A stretch of 64,000 bases of DNA from JALYRV01 sp036675475 (GCA_036675475.1 JAKFEY010000030.1:1-64000), one strand, 5' to 3'. Counted from the stretch's first letter, positions 8,133 through 18,044 are shown. Numbers and translations are program-made. The notes: generated by a model not told the origin, from the letters alone.

Positions 8133-8834
8133 CGTGTTCACCACCTTGCCGGCCGCGTCGAGGAACTCGATGCGCGGATTGCCGGTGGCGTCCACGGTGA
8201 TGTTCAGGCGCGGGCGGCCCTCGGCGTCGGCGAGCGAGACGATGGCGGCCTTGTCGCTGTTCTTGCCGACAAAGAGGCGGCGCGGGCCCGCGGGCGCGGC
8301 GGCGCGCGCGGCGGCCAGGGCCTTGTCGCGCTCGGCGCGATCGGTCAGCTTGTTCGCCGCGTTCAGCGCGTCGACGAGCGTGCCGAGGCCGGTGTCGGCG
8401 CGGTCCCACACCTGCAGGCCGGCGCTGCGGCGGCCGTTCGACTCCTGATAGCTGATGCCGATGGTTTGATCCTGCCGGAACTGATCGAACATCATGCCGG
8501 CGTTGGCGCGGGGCTGGCCGTCGACTTCGCGTCCCGTGAACGTCAGCCCGCCCACCTCGTCGCCCGCCTCGTTGAAGAACAGCATGCCCGCGTAGGGGCG
8601 CGGACGATCGATGGTCCGGCCCTCGATCACGCCGGGATGCTGACGGTCCTTGTTCGAGATCACCATCCGCAGGGTGCCGTTGGCGTCGACGATGTCGAGG
8701 CGCTCGGCGGAGATGTGCCCGAACGTCTGCGTCGACTGGGTGAACGCCGCCGTGCTGAGCCCGATCAACGCGAGCGAGCTGACGATGGTGTAGATGCGGA
8801 AGAAGGCGAGCTGGCGGCGCAGAGATGGGCGCAT
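8118..8834 (-). CDS. Membrane-anchored hypothetical protein
   Basis: 238 residues. A basic N-terminus (MRPSLRRQLAFFRIYTIVSS) leads into one membrane segment (about residues 12-32), leaving the remainder outside the cytoplasm. The exported part contains repeated segments about comparing values (RLDIVDANGTLRMVISNKD, AEGRPRLNITVDATGNPRIE, FLDAAGKVVNTLRV), giving a beta-rich look with two similar DANG/DATG units. GAGAGG lies upstream of the ATG. No enzyme motif was found and no family with known function recognised. Convergent overlap of 15 bp with the permease gene. It is downstream of the gene at 8912-9448 across a long hairpin. Confidence 0.65.
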   Translation of the reverse strand: MRPSLRRQLAFFRIYTIVSSLALIGLSTAAFTQSTQTFGHISAERLDIVDANGTLRMVISNKDRQHPGVIEGRTIDRPRPYAGMLFFNEAGDEVGGLTFTGREVDGQPRANAGMMFDQFRQDQTIGISYQESNGRRSAGLQVWDRADTGLGTLVDALNAANKLTDRAERDKALAAARAAAPAGPRRLFVGKNSDKAAIVSLADAEGRPRLNITVDATGNPRIEFLDAAGKVVNTLRVP

Positions 8835-8842
8835 GGGGACCT

Positions 8843-8923
8843 CTCGGAAAATGGGGACGGGTCTTAATTATTCACCCGCGACCGCCTCGGGTGAATAATT
8901 AAGACCCGTCCCTATTTTCCGAG
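8843..8923. repeat. 36-bp-stem palindrome (GGGGACGGGTCT family B), copy 1
   Basis: Left arm 8843-8878 and right arm 8888-8923 are complementary over 36 positions with one mismatch; the loop is 9 nt. The core is GGGGACGGGTCTTAATTATT. The single mismatch (ATGG versus ATAG) lies in the TAG stop codon (8912-8914) of the upstream lipoprotein gene. Related to 22152-22208. Confidence 0.9.
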
Positions 8924-9448
8924 TTGCCTCGCCAGGGTTTCGGCTTTGTCGGCCAGGTTGCGCGCGAAGACGTAGTTGTGAATCTTCAGCGCGGCGTCGG
9001 CCTGCGTGATGAAGCGGCGCGCGGTGTCGTACTGCTGGCGCGCGGCGGCACTCAGCGGACGGTAGTCGACGTTGCGGAGCAGCGCCTGCGCGCGCGCCAT
9101 GACGGAGCGCACCTCGCGCTCGGCCAGCTCGTCGTTCGCCGTCTGCGGCGTGCGCACGCGCGGGGCCTCCTCCACTCTCGGTGGCTCGGCCGTGCCGGTC
9201 TTCGGCGGCTCCGTGGGCTTGTCCGGCGGCTTCGGCGGCGGATCCGTGCGGGGCGGCGCGGGCTTCGCGGCTTCGGGATCGCCTGGCGCGATCTGGATCT
9301 CCTCGATGTCGGGCACGATCACGCGCGGCGGCACCGGCGGCACCTCCATGGGCACCAGCACCGGCGGCGCCTCGGCCCGCGCCGGCGCACACGCCGTCCC
9401 CATGGCCAGGGCCAAGGTCAGCAGGGCAAGACTCGCGAACCGGGACAT
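8912..9448 (-). CDS. Proline-rich lipoprotein of unknown function
   Basis: 178 residues from the ATG at 9446-9448 (MSRFASLALLTLALAMGTAC). The lipobox AMGTAC puts the modified Cys at residue 20. Residues about 25-105 are a Pro/Glu/Lys-rich linker (PPRTDPPPKPPDKPTEPPK). Residues 110-178 form a helical domain (VRSVMARAQALLRNVDYRPL, FARNLADKAETLARQL), like TPR-less helical lipoprotein tails. The translation could in principle begin 21 codons earlier, but that stretch is encoded by the repeat at 9461-9569. Its stop codon is inside the palindrome at 8843-8923. Likely envelope-anchored; role unknown. Downstream of the histidine kinase gene. Confidence 0.7.
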   Translation of the reverse strand: MSRFASLALLTLALAMGTACAPARAEAPPVLVPMEVPPVPPRVIVPDIEEIQIAPGDPEAAKPAPPRTDPPPKPPDKPTEPPKTGTAEPPRVEEAPRVRTPQTANDELAEREVRSVMARAQALLRNVDYRPLSAAARQQYDTARRFITQADAALKIHNYVFARNLADKAETLARQLGK

Positions 9449-9460
9449 CGTTCGATTGTA

Positions 9461-9569
9461 CAGGCCAGGGGCCAGGGGCCATAGGCCAGAGGCGCGAGCC
9501 GGCCGCGACAACGCGCGTCCGGCGTTTTCTCCCTCTGGCCTCTGGTCTCTGGCCTCTGGCCTATGGCCT
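9461..9569. repeat. GGCCAGAGG hairpin repeat (family C), copy 1
   Basis: Arms built from CAGGGGCCATAGGCCAGAGG-like units on the left and the complementary CCTCTGGCC units on the right flank a GC-rich centre with CGCGACAACGCGCG. It occupies the whole gap between the kinase stop (9568-9570) and the start of the next gene. Same centre as the copy at 28892-28990. Confidence 0.8.
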
Positions 9570-11376
9570 AGGCTTGTGGCAGAAAAATCCTGAACTGGGT
9601 GCCGGCGCCGGGCGTCGACGACACCTCCACTTCGCCGTCGTGCAGCTGGATGATGCGATAGACCATCGACAGGCCGATGCCGCTGCCCTTCTTCTTGGTC
9701 GTGAAGTAGAGATCGAAAATCTTCGCGAGGTTTTCGGGCGAGATGCCCTGCCCCGTGTCGATCACGTCGATGCGCACGCGGCGGCCGATCGGGCGCGCGT
9801 CGAAGCGCAGCGTGCCGCCGTTCTGCATGGCCTGCACGGCGTTGACCGCGAGGTTCATAAAGACCTGGCCCAGCATCGAGGCGTCGCCGTTGACCGGCGG
9901 CAGCGACTCGGGCACGTCCACCTTCACCGCCACGCCGTGCGCGCGGGCCTCGGGCTCCACCGTGCGCGCCACGTGCGCGATCATCCGCTCCAGATCCACC
10001 GGCTCGAGCTTCAGCTCCTCGGGCCGCGTGAACTTCAGGAAGTTGACGACCACCTCGTCGAGCCGCTTGATCTCGGCGCCGATGACGTCCGCGTGCTTCG
10101 TGACGTCGGGCGGCACGGCGATCTTCGCCAGCTTGCCGCGCAGCAGCTCGAGATGGATGGTCATGGCGTTGAGCGGGTTCTTCACCTCGTGCGTGACGCC
10201 CGCGAACAGGCGCCCGAGCGCGGCCAGCTTTCTCGAGTAGCTGATCGTCGAGTGCACCTGGCTCAGGTAATCGAGGTTGCGCGCCACCAGCATCACGCCG
10301 GCCAGCTCGCCGTCGTGCCCCGGCACGGTGTGCGTGGCCAGCTGCCGCTCGCGCTCCTCACCCTCGCCTGCCTCGATGCGCGACACCACCGGTCCGTGCG
10401 GCCGCTTCGTCTGCAGCGACTCTTCGACCAGCCGCCGCGCGTCGTGGCCCGCCGGCAGCGCCGACACATTCACGCCGCGCGTCAGCGCCGGCAGCACCGC
10501 GCTCATCGCGGGATTGCTGAACATCACCTTGCCCGACGCGTCGAACAGCGCGACGGCGTCTTCGAGGCTCGCCACCATCGTTTCATACGCGGTGGCGGAC
10601 TGCGACGCCTGCTGATCGCGCGCCGCCGTCAGCTGCGCGCTCAAGGCATCGAACGACGTGCCGAGCTCCTTGAACTCCTCACCCGGCGGCAGATCCAGCG
10701 TGACGCCGCGCTCGCCCTGCCCGAGGCGCGCCAGGCCGCTGCGAATCACGTGAATGGGCCGCAGAATCCACTGCGACAGCAGCAGCGACGCAATCAGCGC
10801 GATCGCCAGCGACACCACCGCCGTGGTCAGCGCCTGCCGGAACGTCCGAGACAGCTGATCGGCGATGAGCACGCTCGACACGCCCACGCGCACGCTCCAC
10901 GCGCGGTCGCCCACGAGCAGCGGCTGCTGGATCTCGTAGTTGTTGACCTCGTCGTAGATCGCCAGCACGCGCGACAGCGGCCGGCGCTCCACCAGCGCCG
11001 AGAACGGCTCCTGCGCCGGCATCTGCGAGCCTTCCACCTCGGGCGAGCTGTGCACGATCGCGCGGCCGGTCTCGTCGACCACCGCCGCATAGATCACGTT
11101 GTCGGAATACCCGATGGCCGAATCCAGAATCGCGCGGATGCCGCCGTCGTTGCGCACGACGGTGGCCGGATCGGCCGCCAGCAGCGCGCCGTCAGGCTGG
11201 GTCAGCGCGCCAAACGCGGTTTGATAGATGGAGTTGGCCACCAGCTCCGCGCGCGATCCCGTCTCTTCGAGACTGATGCGCGCCACGGCGTTGAGCTGCA
11301 GCAGCGTCAGCACCAGCACGATCAACCCGACGAGCGACGTGACGCCGGCAATCTGCCGCGCGCGGACGGAAAACAT
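9568..11376 (-). CDS. Membrane sensor histidine kinase
   Basis: 602 residues from the ATG at 11374-11376. The first membrane segment is at about 8-28 (GVTSLVGLIVLVLTLLQL), followed by an extracytoplasmic sensor domain to about 190 and a second membrane segment. Then come a HAMP linker (ILRPIHVIRSGLARLGQG), a PAS-like region (EDAVALFDASGKVMFSNPA), the HisKA box with the phospho-acceptor His (FAGVTHEVKNPLNAM) and an ATPase domain (NLAVNAVQAM, DTGQGISPENLAKIF, GSGIGLSMVYRI). It lies directly downstream of an NtrC-type regulator and is presumably its partner. The signal is unknown. The start is separated from the regulator's stop by a hairpin repeat. Confidence 0.92.
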   Translation of the reverse strand: MFSVRARQIAGVTSLVGLIVLVLTLLQLNAVARISLEETGSRAELVANSIYQTAFGALTQPDGALLAADPATVVRNDGGIRAILDSAIGYSDNVIYAAVVDETGRAIVHSSPEVEGSQMPAQEPFSALVERRPLSRVLAIYDEVNNYEIQQPLLVGDRAWSVRVGVSSVLIADQLSRTFRQALTTAVVSLAIALIASLLLSQWILRPIHVIRSGLARLGQGERGVTLDLPPGEEFKELGTSFDALSAQLTAARDQQASQSATAYETMVASLEDAVALFDASGKVMFSNPAMSAVLPALTRGVNVSALPAGHDARRLVEESLQTKRPHGPVVSRIEAGEGEERERQLATHTVPGHDGELAGVMLVARNLDYLSQVHSTISYSRKLAALGRLFAGVTHEVKNPLNAMTIHLELLRGKLAKIAVPPDVTKHADVIGAEIKRLDEVVVNFLKFTRPEELKLEPVDLERMIAHVARTVEPEARAHGVAVKVDVPESLPPVNGDASMLGQVFMNLAVNAVQAMQNGGTLRFDARPIGRRVRIDVIDTGQGISPENLAKIFDLYFTTKKKGSGIGLSMVYRIIQLHDGEVEVSSTPGAGTQFRIFLPQA

Positions 11377-11380
11377 CGTC

Positions 11381-11518
11381 AGGCCAGAGGCCATAGGCCA
11401 GAGGCCATAGGCGGGAGCCGGGTGGCACAAAGACCCCCCGGCTGTTTCACGACCAGCGGCCGCGCCGTTGTGCGCGGCCCATCAGCCCTCTGGCCTCTGG
11501 CCTCTGGCCGCTGGCCTG
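11381..11518. repeat. GGCCAGAGG hairpin repeat (family C), copy 2
   Basis: Left arm of GGCCAGAGGCCATAGGCC units and right arm of CCTCTGGCCTCTGGCC units flank a centre with GCGGCCGCGCCGTTGTGCGCGG. It fills the 142-bp gap between the NtrC-type regulator stop and the kinase start. Confidence 0.8.
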
Positions 11519-12890
<1,372 letters not shown>

Positions 12891-12892
<2 letters not shown>

Positions 12893-12905
12893 CGTCACGG
12901 ACGAT
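12891..12905. promoter_or_regulatory. Inverted repeat at the regulator start codon
   Basis: Perfect inverted repeat ATCGTC-ACG-GACGAT. It covers the start of the NtrC-type gene and lies about 22 bp upstream of the divergent sigma-54 promoter. It could be the regulator's binding site. Confidence 0.4.
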
Positions 12906-12925
12906 CAGTGTAGCGCACGGCCTGC

Positions 12926-12941
12926 GGGCACGGCGGTTGCA
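12926..12941 (+). promoter_or_regulatory. Sigma-54 (-24/-12) promoter
   Basis: GGGCACGGCGGTTGCA matches TGGCACGnnnnTTGCW with one deviation at the first base. The -24 GG is at 12927-12928 and the -12 GC at 12939-12940, exactly 10 nt apart. The predicted start near 12952 leaves a short leader with GGAGG (12959-12963) before the ATG at 12972. Confidence 0.72.
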
Positions 12942-12971
12942 ACACTACGGTCGAGATTGGAGGCAGGAATC

Positions 12972-13718
12972 ATGCGAAAGGTTTATGCAGGCGTGAGCGC
13001 GATGGCATTGGCGGCGCTGCTCTCGAGCGCGTGCGACCGCGCGCCGAAGGCGGAGGAAGCCCGGCTGGTGCCCCCGGCCGAGTCGCCCGCGGCAACTAGC
13101 GGGACGAGCGGGACGAGCGGGACGAGCCAGCCGAGCCGACCGAGCGACATGAAGCCCGCCGAGGTACCCGCGCCGAACCCAGCCACGTCTCGCTATCGCG
13201 AGGTGACGATTCCCGCCGGCACCACGCTGTCGGTGCGGCTGCGCACGGCCATCGGGTCGGACACGAGCCGGCCGGAGCAGCGCGTCGACGGCACGCTCGC
13301 GCGCGACGTGACGATCGGCGGCGTGGAGGTGCTCGACTCTGGCGCCGCTCTGCGCGGCATCGTGACCAACGCGGAGCGCAGCGGACGCGTGAAAGGCCGC
13401 GCGAACGTCGCGTTCAAGTTCGATCACATCTCGGCCAACGGCACGCTGTATCCGATCAGCACGCGCACGATCTCGCGTGAGGCGCCAGCCACGAAGAAGC
13501 GCGACGCGGCCACCATCGGCGTTCCCGCGGCGGGCGGCGCGATCATCGGCGGCATCATCGGCGGCGGCGATGCGGCGGTGAAGGGCGGCGTCATCGGCGG
13601 CGCGGCCGGCACGGCCGCCGTGCTGTCGACGCGCGGCAAGGAAGTGCGCCTCGCGCCCGGCACAACGGTGAGCGTGCGCCTCGCCTCCCCGCTGACGGTG
13701 CGCGTACCAGAGCGGTAG
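12972..13718 (+). CDS. Glycine-zipper lipoprotein
   Basis: 248 residues from ATG 12972, with GGAGG 8 nt upstream. The signal peptide ends in a lipobox (LAALLSSAC). A low-complexity linker contains three GTS units from a 9-bp tandem GGGACGAGC. Residues about 75-165 form a beta-rich domain (TIPAGTTLSVRLRTAIGSDT, VDGTLARDVTIGGVEVLDSG), seen in secreted proteins that set a permeability or resistance property. A glycine-zipper segment follows (GGAIIGGIIGGGDAAVKGGV), and the same TVSVRLASPL element returns at the end. Probably an outer-membrane or periplasmic lipoprotein; function unknown. Transcribed from the sigma-54 promoter just upstream. The TAG stop belongs to the repeat at 13715-13738. Confidence 0.75.
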   Translation: MRKVYAGVSAMALAALLSSACDRAPKAEEARLVPPAESPAATSGTSGTSGTSQPSRPSDMKPAEVPAPNPATSRYREVTIPAGTTLSVRLRTAIGSDTSRPEQRVDGTLARDVTIGGVEVLDSGAALRGIVTNAERSGRVKGRANVAFKFDHISANGTLYPISTRTISREAPATKKRDAATIGVPAAGGAIIGGIIGGGDAAVKGGVIGGAAGTAAVLSTRGKEVRLAPGTTVSVRLASPLTVRVPER

Positions 13719-13738
13719 CGCAGGGCTTCAGCCCTGCG
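13715..13738 (+). repeat. Family A palindrome copy 3, carrying a stop codon
   Basis: GTAG followed by CGCAGGGCT-TC-AGCCCTGCG. The TAG at 13716-13718 is the stop codon of the glycine-zipper lipoprotein gene. It lies 20 bp ahead of the next gene. Confidence 0.85.
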
Positions 13739-13758
13739 TGCGCTAGCATACGGAGCGA

Positions 13759-14505
13759 ATGGATCAGGAGGCGCCCGCGCAGGAACCCGTCGACGCCGGT
13801 CCCGCGCGGCCTCCTCTTCCCACCGCTCTGATCCAAGTTCTGATCTGCTCGGGCTTCCCCACGCAGCTGCTGATCATCGGCCTGCTGCACGCCGCCGGAC
13901 TGCGCCCGACCGATGCGGCCGGCGGCCTGTCGCTCGCGTTTTTCGGCACGCTCGCCGGGCTCGACTCGCTGCTGCTCATCGGCCTCGTCATCCTGTTCCT
14001 GCGCGCGCACCGCGAATCGCTGCGCGCCATCTTTCTCGGCGCGCGTCCGCCCGCCCGTGAAGCCGCGCTCGGCCTCGCGCTCATCCCCATCGTCTTCATC
14101 TTCGTCGCCATCGTCGTGGGCGGCCTGCGGCTGATCGCGCCCTGGCTGCAGACCGTGCCGCAGAATCCACTGGGCGCCCTGCTCGACACGCGCTTCGAGG
14201 CGATCGTGTTCGGCTTCATCGTGGTGATTGCGGGAGGCGTGCGGGAGGAAGTGCAGCGCGCGTTCATCCTGCACCGGTTCGAGCAGTCGCTTGGCGGCGC
14301 GCGCCTGGGCCTCGTGCTCTTCAGCGCGATGTTCGGGCTGGGCCACATCGAGCAGGGGGCCGACGTCGCCATCGCCACCGCGGCCCTCGGGCTGTTCTGG
14401 GGTGTTCTCTATCTCGCACGCCGCAGCATCGTCGCGCCGATGGTGAGCCATGCGGGCTTCAACCTGGCGCAGGTGATCGTACAGTCGGCCGTCCGCCTCC
14501 GCTAG
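13759..14505 (+). CDS. CPBP-family intramembrane metalloprotease
   Basis: 248 residues with about seven membrane segments (for example LIQVLICSGFPTQLLIIGLL, LIPIVFIFVAIVVGGL, AIVFGFIVVIAGG). The CPBP/Abi signature motifs are in order: REEVQRAF (paired Glu and Arg), FGLGHIEQG (His) and SHAGFNLAQV (His/Asn). These would bind zinc and catalyse intramembrane proteolysis, as in the CAAX prenyl protease type II/bacteriocin-processing family. The substrate is unknown. It follows the glycine-zipper lipoprotein gene by 40 bp, perhaps in the same transcript, and converges with the SurA-like gene. Confidence 0.88.
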   Translation: MDQEAPAQEPVDAGPARPPLPTALIQVLICSGFPTQLLIIGLLHAAGLRPTDAAGGLSLAFFGTLAGLDSLLLIGLVILFLRAHRESLRAIFLGARPPAREAALGLALIPIVFIFVAIVVGGLRLIAPWLQTVPQNPLGALLDTRFEAIVFGFIVVIAGGVREEVQRAFILHRFEQSLGGARLGLVLFSAMFGLGHIEQGADVAIATAALGLFWGVLYLARRSIVAPMVSHAGFNLAQVIVQSAVRLR

Positions 14506-14528
14506 GGTCCTGACGCCCTGACGCGCGG

Positions 14529-15128
14529 CTATCGCGTGATCCGCACCTGCGCGCGATCGCGCAGCCCCTTCAGCCAGTCGCGCACCATCGCCATGCGCCG
14601 GTCCTCGGCAAGCAGCCGCCGCGCATCTTCCTCGACCGTCTCGAAGGGGACGAGCACGCCGTCGCGCATGAAGCGCGAGGGATTGGCCTGATGGAACGCG
14701 CGCGCCTCTTCGCGTGTGGGCTGCGCGGCCGCCGTAAAACGCTGATCGATGTAGCGCTCGATGCGCAGCGTTTCGATGAGGAAGGCGCGCACGAGCGCGG
14801 GGTCGTGCGGCGGGAGGTCGTCGAAGCGCAGCGCCCAGGCGTTGCGCGCAAGCTCGACGTCGGCGGCCGGCGGCGCCACCTGCGAGTAGCGCGCGACCTC
14901 CGCAAGCACGAGCCGGCGGTTGATCAGCCGCTCGAGCGCCCGCGCCTCGTCAGATCCTGGCTCGAGGGCCGGCGGCTCCGCCAGCGACCCCTCCGGATCG
15001 AGCAAACGCAGCCGCATCACGTCGCGCACGTCGGACTGAAAGATCGGCTCGGTTCCGACGACGGCGACCAGACGGTCGATCGTGACAGGCGATTGCAGCC
15101 ACAGCGCCGCGACGATCAGCAGCAGCAC
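14529..15128 (-). CDS. SurA N-terminal-like periplasmic chaperone without PPIase domain
   Basis: 199 residues. The signal peptide MLLLIVAALWLQSP is followed by VTIDRLVAVVGTEPIFQSDV, the typical SurA start (VAVVGxxxIxxSDVxxxxxL). A helical chaperone region follows (ALERLINRRLVLAEVARYSQ) and a final segment with FETVEEDARRLLAEDRR. The parvulin-type peptidyl-prolyl isomerase domain is absent, and the protein is less than half of E. coli SurA length. It lies immediately downstream of an Omp85 gene (1-bp gap) and of tamB, so it probably assists outer-membrane protein delivery. Confidence 0.8.
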   Translation of the reverse strand: MLLLIVAALWLQSPVTIDRLVAVVGTEPIFQSDVRDVMRLRLLDPEGSLAEPPALEPGSDEARALERLINRRLVLAEVARYSQVAPPAADVELARNAWALRFDDLPPHDPALVRAFLIETLRIERYIDQRFTAAAQPTREEARAFHQANPSRFMRDGVLVPFETVEEDARRLLAEDRRMAMVRDWLKGLRDRAQVRITR

Positions 15129-15129
15129 G

Positions 15130-18039
15130 TCAGAACGCCTGGCCGAGCGAGAAGTGCCATTCGGAGCCGTGCTCGCGGCGGTTCGGAAAGGTCACGCGAT
15201 TGAGTTTGAAGCCGACGTCGAGGCGCAGCGGGCCGATGGGCGAGCGATAGCGCAGGCCGACGCCGGCGGTGGGACGCACGTCGCCGATGTCGAAATCGCC
15301 GACGCGCGCGAACACCTGGCCCGCGTCGACGAAGCCTACCGCGCCGACATCCTTCCAGATCGGTACCCGCACTTCACCGTTGAGCACCACCATGGCGTTG
15401 CCGCCGTTGGAGAGGCCGTCGGCGTTGAGGACGGCCGGCACGCCGAGGCGATCGAGCTGAAAGCCGCGCACCGTCGTGCTGCCGCCGGCGAAAAATCGCT
15501 GACTCGCCGGCATGTCGCGCACTTCCACCGGCGCGAGGACCAGCGGCTGCGCATCGTCGACGACGCGCGAGAAGCCGCGCGCGAGGCCGACGCGCGCGCT
15601 GCCGGCCAGCACGATGCGCGCCGACGTGGGCAGGCGTGTGAACACAAGCGCCTGGCCGAAGGTCTTCACGAAGCCGAACTCGGAGCCCAGCGCGCGCGGC
15701 GCGACGTCGAGATCGAAGGCCAGCAGCAGGCCGCCTTCCGGATCCACCGGATCGTTGCGGGTGTCGCGCACGATCGATCCCGAGACGATCGACAGGCGCG
15801 CCTTCGGGAACAGGCGGTCGATCGGCAGCCGATCTTCCTCCGCGATGCCCTGGTCGACCAGCGACGTGTATTCGAGCGAGTAGCGCCCGTTGAATCGCAC
15901 GGCAGGAGAAAAGCGTTTCAGGACATCGGCGCTCAGCGACTGACGGTCGAAGCTGAAGCTCGTGCGATTCGCGCGCTCGACACTGCCGCTGATCAGCAGA
16001 TCGGCGTCGAAGCGAAACGCGCGCGGCTCGCGATAGCTTGCGACGACACGGTACTGGCTGATGCCGAAGCCCTTGCCGTCGCGCGCAGCGTCGCCTGGCG
16101 CGGTGTCCTTGCCGAGGCTGAGGCGCGTGAACAGGCTGATGGATCGATTGCCGCCCGCGATGTTGCGGCGCGTCACCTCGAAGAAGCCGCGCGGCTCGAA
16201 CTCGAGCTTGTCTTCGGTGCCGCCGTCGGCCACCGCGCGCGGCCGCTCCACGGCCTCGAGCCCGCCGCCGTAACTGATGGTCGTGGCAGGCGCCTCTTCG
16301 AGCGTGACGATCAGATCGACCGACGAGGCGCCGGGCTGCCGCGATCCTTCGGTGAGGCGCACGCGCCGGAACAGGCCGAGCGCGCTCAGGCGCCGCTGGC
16401 TTTCGACGATGTCGGCGAGGCCCAGCGGTGTGCCGGGCCGCAGCGTGAGCTCGTCGAGGATGGTCTGCAGATCGGTGCGGCTGTTGCCGACCACGATCAC
16501 GCGGTCCACCGTCGTCTGCGCGCCTTCGGTGATCGCCACGCGCAGCGACACGCCGGTGCCGGCCGCGTCGAACGTGGGCTCGATGGCGACGGCGGCCTGC
16601 TGATACCCGCGATCCAGGTACGCGCGCAGGATGATGTCGCGATCGGCGGCCAGCAGCGGCAGATAGTACGGATCGCCCGCGCGGCTCTGCAGGCGGCGCC
16701 GCAGATCGGCTTCGCCGATCGCCGTCACGCCGTCGAACGTCACCGCGCGCACGAACGTCTGCGGCCCTTCCGTGACGATCAGCCGCGCCGCCATGCGGCC
16801 CTCGGCGCTGTCGGCCTCGCGCGGCATTTCGGTGACGTCGACCGTCACGTCGGCGGTGTGGAAGCCGGCGCGGCGGTAGTAGTCGCGAATCGCCAGCGCG
16901 CCGCGCGCCAGCGTCTGCTCCACGAAGATGTCGCCAGGCGCGATCTGCACGAACGACGCGAGCGCCTCGGACGACACCGCGCGGTTGCCCTCGATGGCGA
17001 GCGTGCCCAGCCGGAACCGCGGGCCGCGCGTGATTGAGAACGTCACCGTCATGCGCCCGCCGGCCTCGGCGGTGCGATAGATGGCGTTGGCGCGCCAATA
17101 ACCTTCGCGGCGCAGGTCGTTGACGATGCGGATGGTGGCGTCCTCGAGCAGATCGATGTCGACGGCGCGCTCGCGCTCGATCGGCACGAGCTCGTCGAGG
17201 CGATCGCGCGGCAGGGTATCGCCCTCGAACCGCACCTCGACGATGGGACCGGCGTCGGCGTCGATGACGAGATCGATGGCGCCGCCCGAGGCGGCCGGGC
17301 GCGCGATGTGCGAGGCCGTGGCGGCATAGTGGCCCGCGCGGCGCATGTCGGCGACGGCGCGATCCAGGGCGTCGCGGATGGCGCTGCGGCGATAGGGCTG
17401 TCCGGGCCGCGCGTTGATCTGCGCGAGCAGCGCGTCGTTACCCGCGGGAGCGCCGGGGCCGCCCGGCCACTCGCCCTCGACCTGCACGGTGCCGATGGGC
17501 GCCGGCTGCCCGGCCTGCACGTCGAAGGTCAGCGACGTTTCGTGCGGCGCATGCGTCACGTCGGCGCGCATCGACGCGCGGGCGCCGAGAAACCCCTCGT
17601 CGCGCAGAATCACGAGCACCGCGGCAGTCGCGTCGGCTTCGGACGGCGCCGAGGCCAGGCCCTCGAAGCGCGTTTCGAGCGCGTCGCGCAGCGCGTCGGC
17701 GGCGATGCCCGTGTCGCCGCGCACAGAGACGCGCCGCACGGGATGGCGCGGCATCAGGCGATAGGTGACGGCCACGCCCGCGCCGTCGCGCGCGGCATCG
17801 ATGCGCACATCTTCGAACCGGCCGACCGCGAAGATCTGCGCGATGCTTTCGCGGGCCTGGCGCGCGTCGAGCGGCGCGCCCACGCGCGTCTCGATCAGGT
17901 TGCGGAGATCCTCCGCGGCGTCGCGGCGGCCCTCGATTTCGATGTGAACGGCGGTGACGGGCAGGCCGACGAGCGCCTGATCCTGCGCGGCCGCCGCCGG
18001 CCACACGGCAAGCGCCAGCAGCGCGAGGGCGGGCACCAC
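15130..18039 (-). CDS. Omp85-family outer-membrane assembly protein (BamA/TamA type)
   Basis: 969 residues from a GTG at 18037-18039, with CTGAGGC just upstream. Signal peptide ALALLALAVWPAAAAQ. Several POTRA domains run from about 35 to 520 (for example VTAVHIEIEGRRDAAEDLRN, VRRVSVRGDTGIAADALRDA, VDRVIVVGNSRTDLQTILDE). A C-terminal 16-strand barrel includes the conserved L6 loop motif TTVRGFQLDRLG and final strands RYRSPIGPLRLDVGF and WHFSLGQAF. The protein inserts or translocates outer-membrane proteins. Position directly after tamB suggests TamA-like partnership; POTRA number, greater than TamA's three, leans to BamA. The upstream open frame overlapping tamB is not used. Confidence 0.9.
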   Translation of the reverse strand: MVPALALLALAVWPAAAAQDQALVGLPVTAVHIEIEGRRDAAEDLRNLIETRVGAPLDARQARESIAQIFAVGRFEDVRIDAARDGAGVAVTYRLMPRHPVRRVSVRGDTGIAADALRDALETRFEGLASAPSEADATAAVLVILRDEGFLGARASMRADVTHAPHETSLTFDVQAGQPAPIGTVQVEGEWPGGPGAPAGNDALLAQINARPGQPYRRSAIRDALDRAVADMRRAGHYAATASHIARPAASGGAIDLVIDADAGPIVEVRFEGDTLPRDRLDELVPIERERAVDIDLLEDATIRIVNDLRREGYWRANAIYRTAEAGGRMTVTFSITRGPRFRLGTLAIEGNRAVSSEALASFVQIAPGDIFVEQTLARGALAIRDYYRRAGFHTADVTVDVTEMPREADSAEGRMAARLIVTEGPQTFVRAVTFDGVTAIGEADLRRRLQSRAGDPYYLPLLAADRDIILRAYLDRGYQQAAVAIEPTFDAAGTGVSLRVAITEGAQTTVDRVIVVGNSRTDLQTILDELTLRPGTPLGLADIVESQRRLSALGLFRRVRLTEGSRQPGASSVDLIVTLEEAPATTISYGGGLEAVERPRAVADGGTEDKLEFEPRGFFEVTRRNIAGGNRSISLFTRLSLGKDTAPGDAARDGKGFGISQYRVVASYREPRAFRFDADLLISGSVERANRTSFSFDRQSLSADVLKRFSPAVRFNGRYSLEYTSLVDQGIAEEDRLPIDRLFPKARLSIVSGSIVRDTRNDPVDPEGGLLLAFDLDVAPRALGSEFGFVKTFGQALVFTRLPTSARIVLAGSARVGLARGFSRVVDDAQPLVLAPVEVRDMPASQRFFAGGSTTVRGFQLDRLGVPAVLNADGLSNGGNAMVVLNGEVRVPIWKDVGAVGFVDAGQVFARVGDFDIGDVRPTAGVGLRYRSPIGPLRLDVGFKLNRVTFPNRREHGSEWHFSLGQAF

Positions 18040-18044
18040 GCGCC

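Noticed and set aside
15082..17037. Long open frame antisense to the Omp85 gene
   Set aside because: Same GC-bias artefact; the Omp85 barrel and POTRA motifs are on the minus strand.
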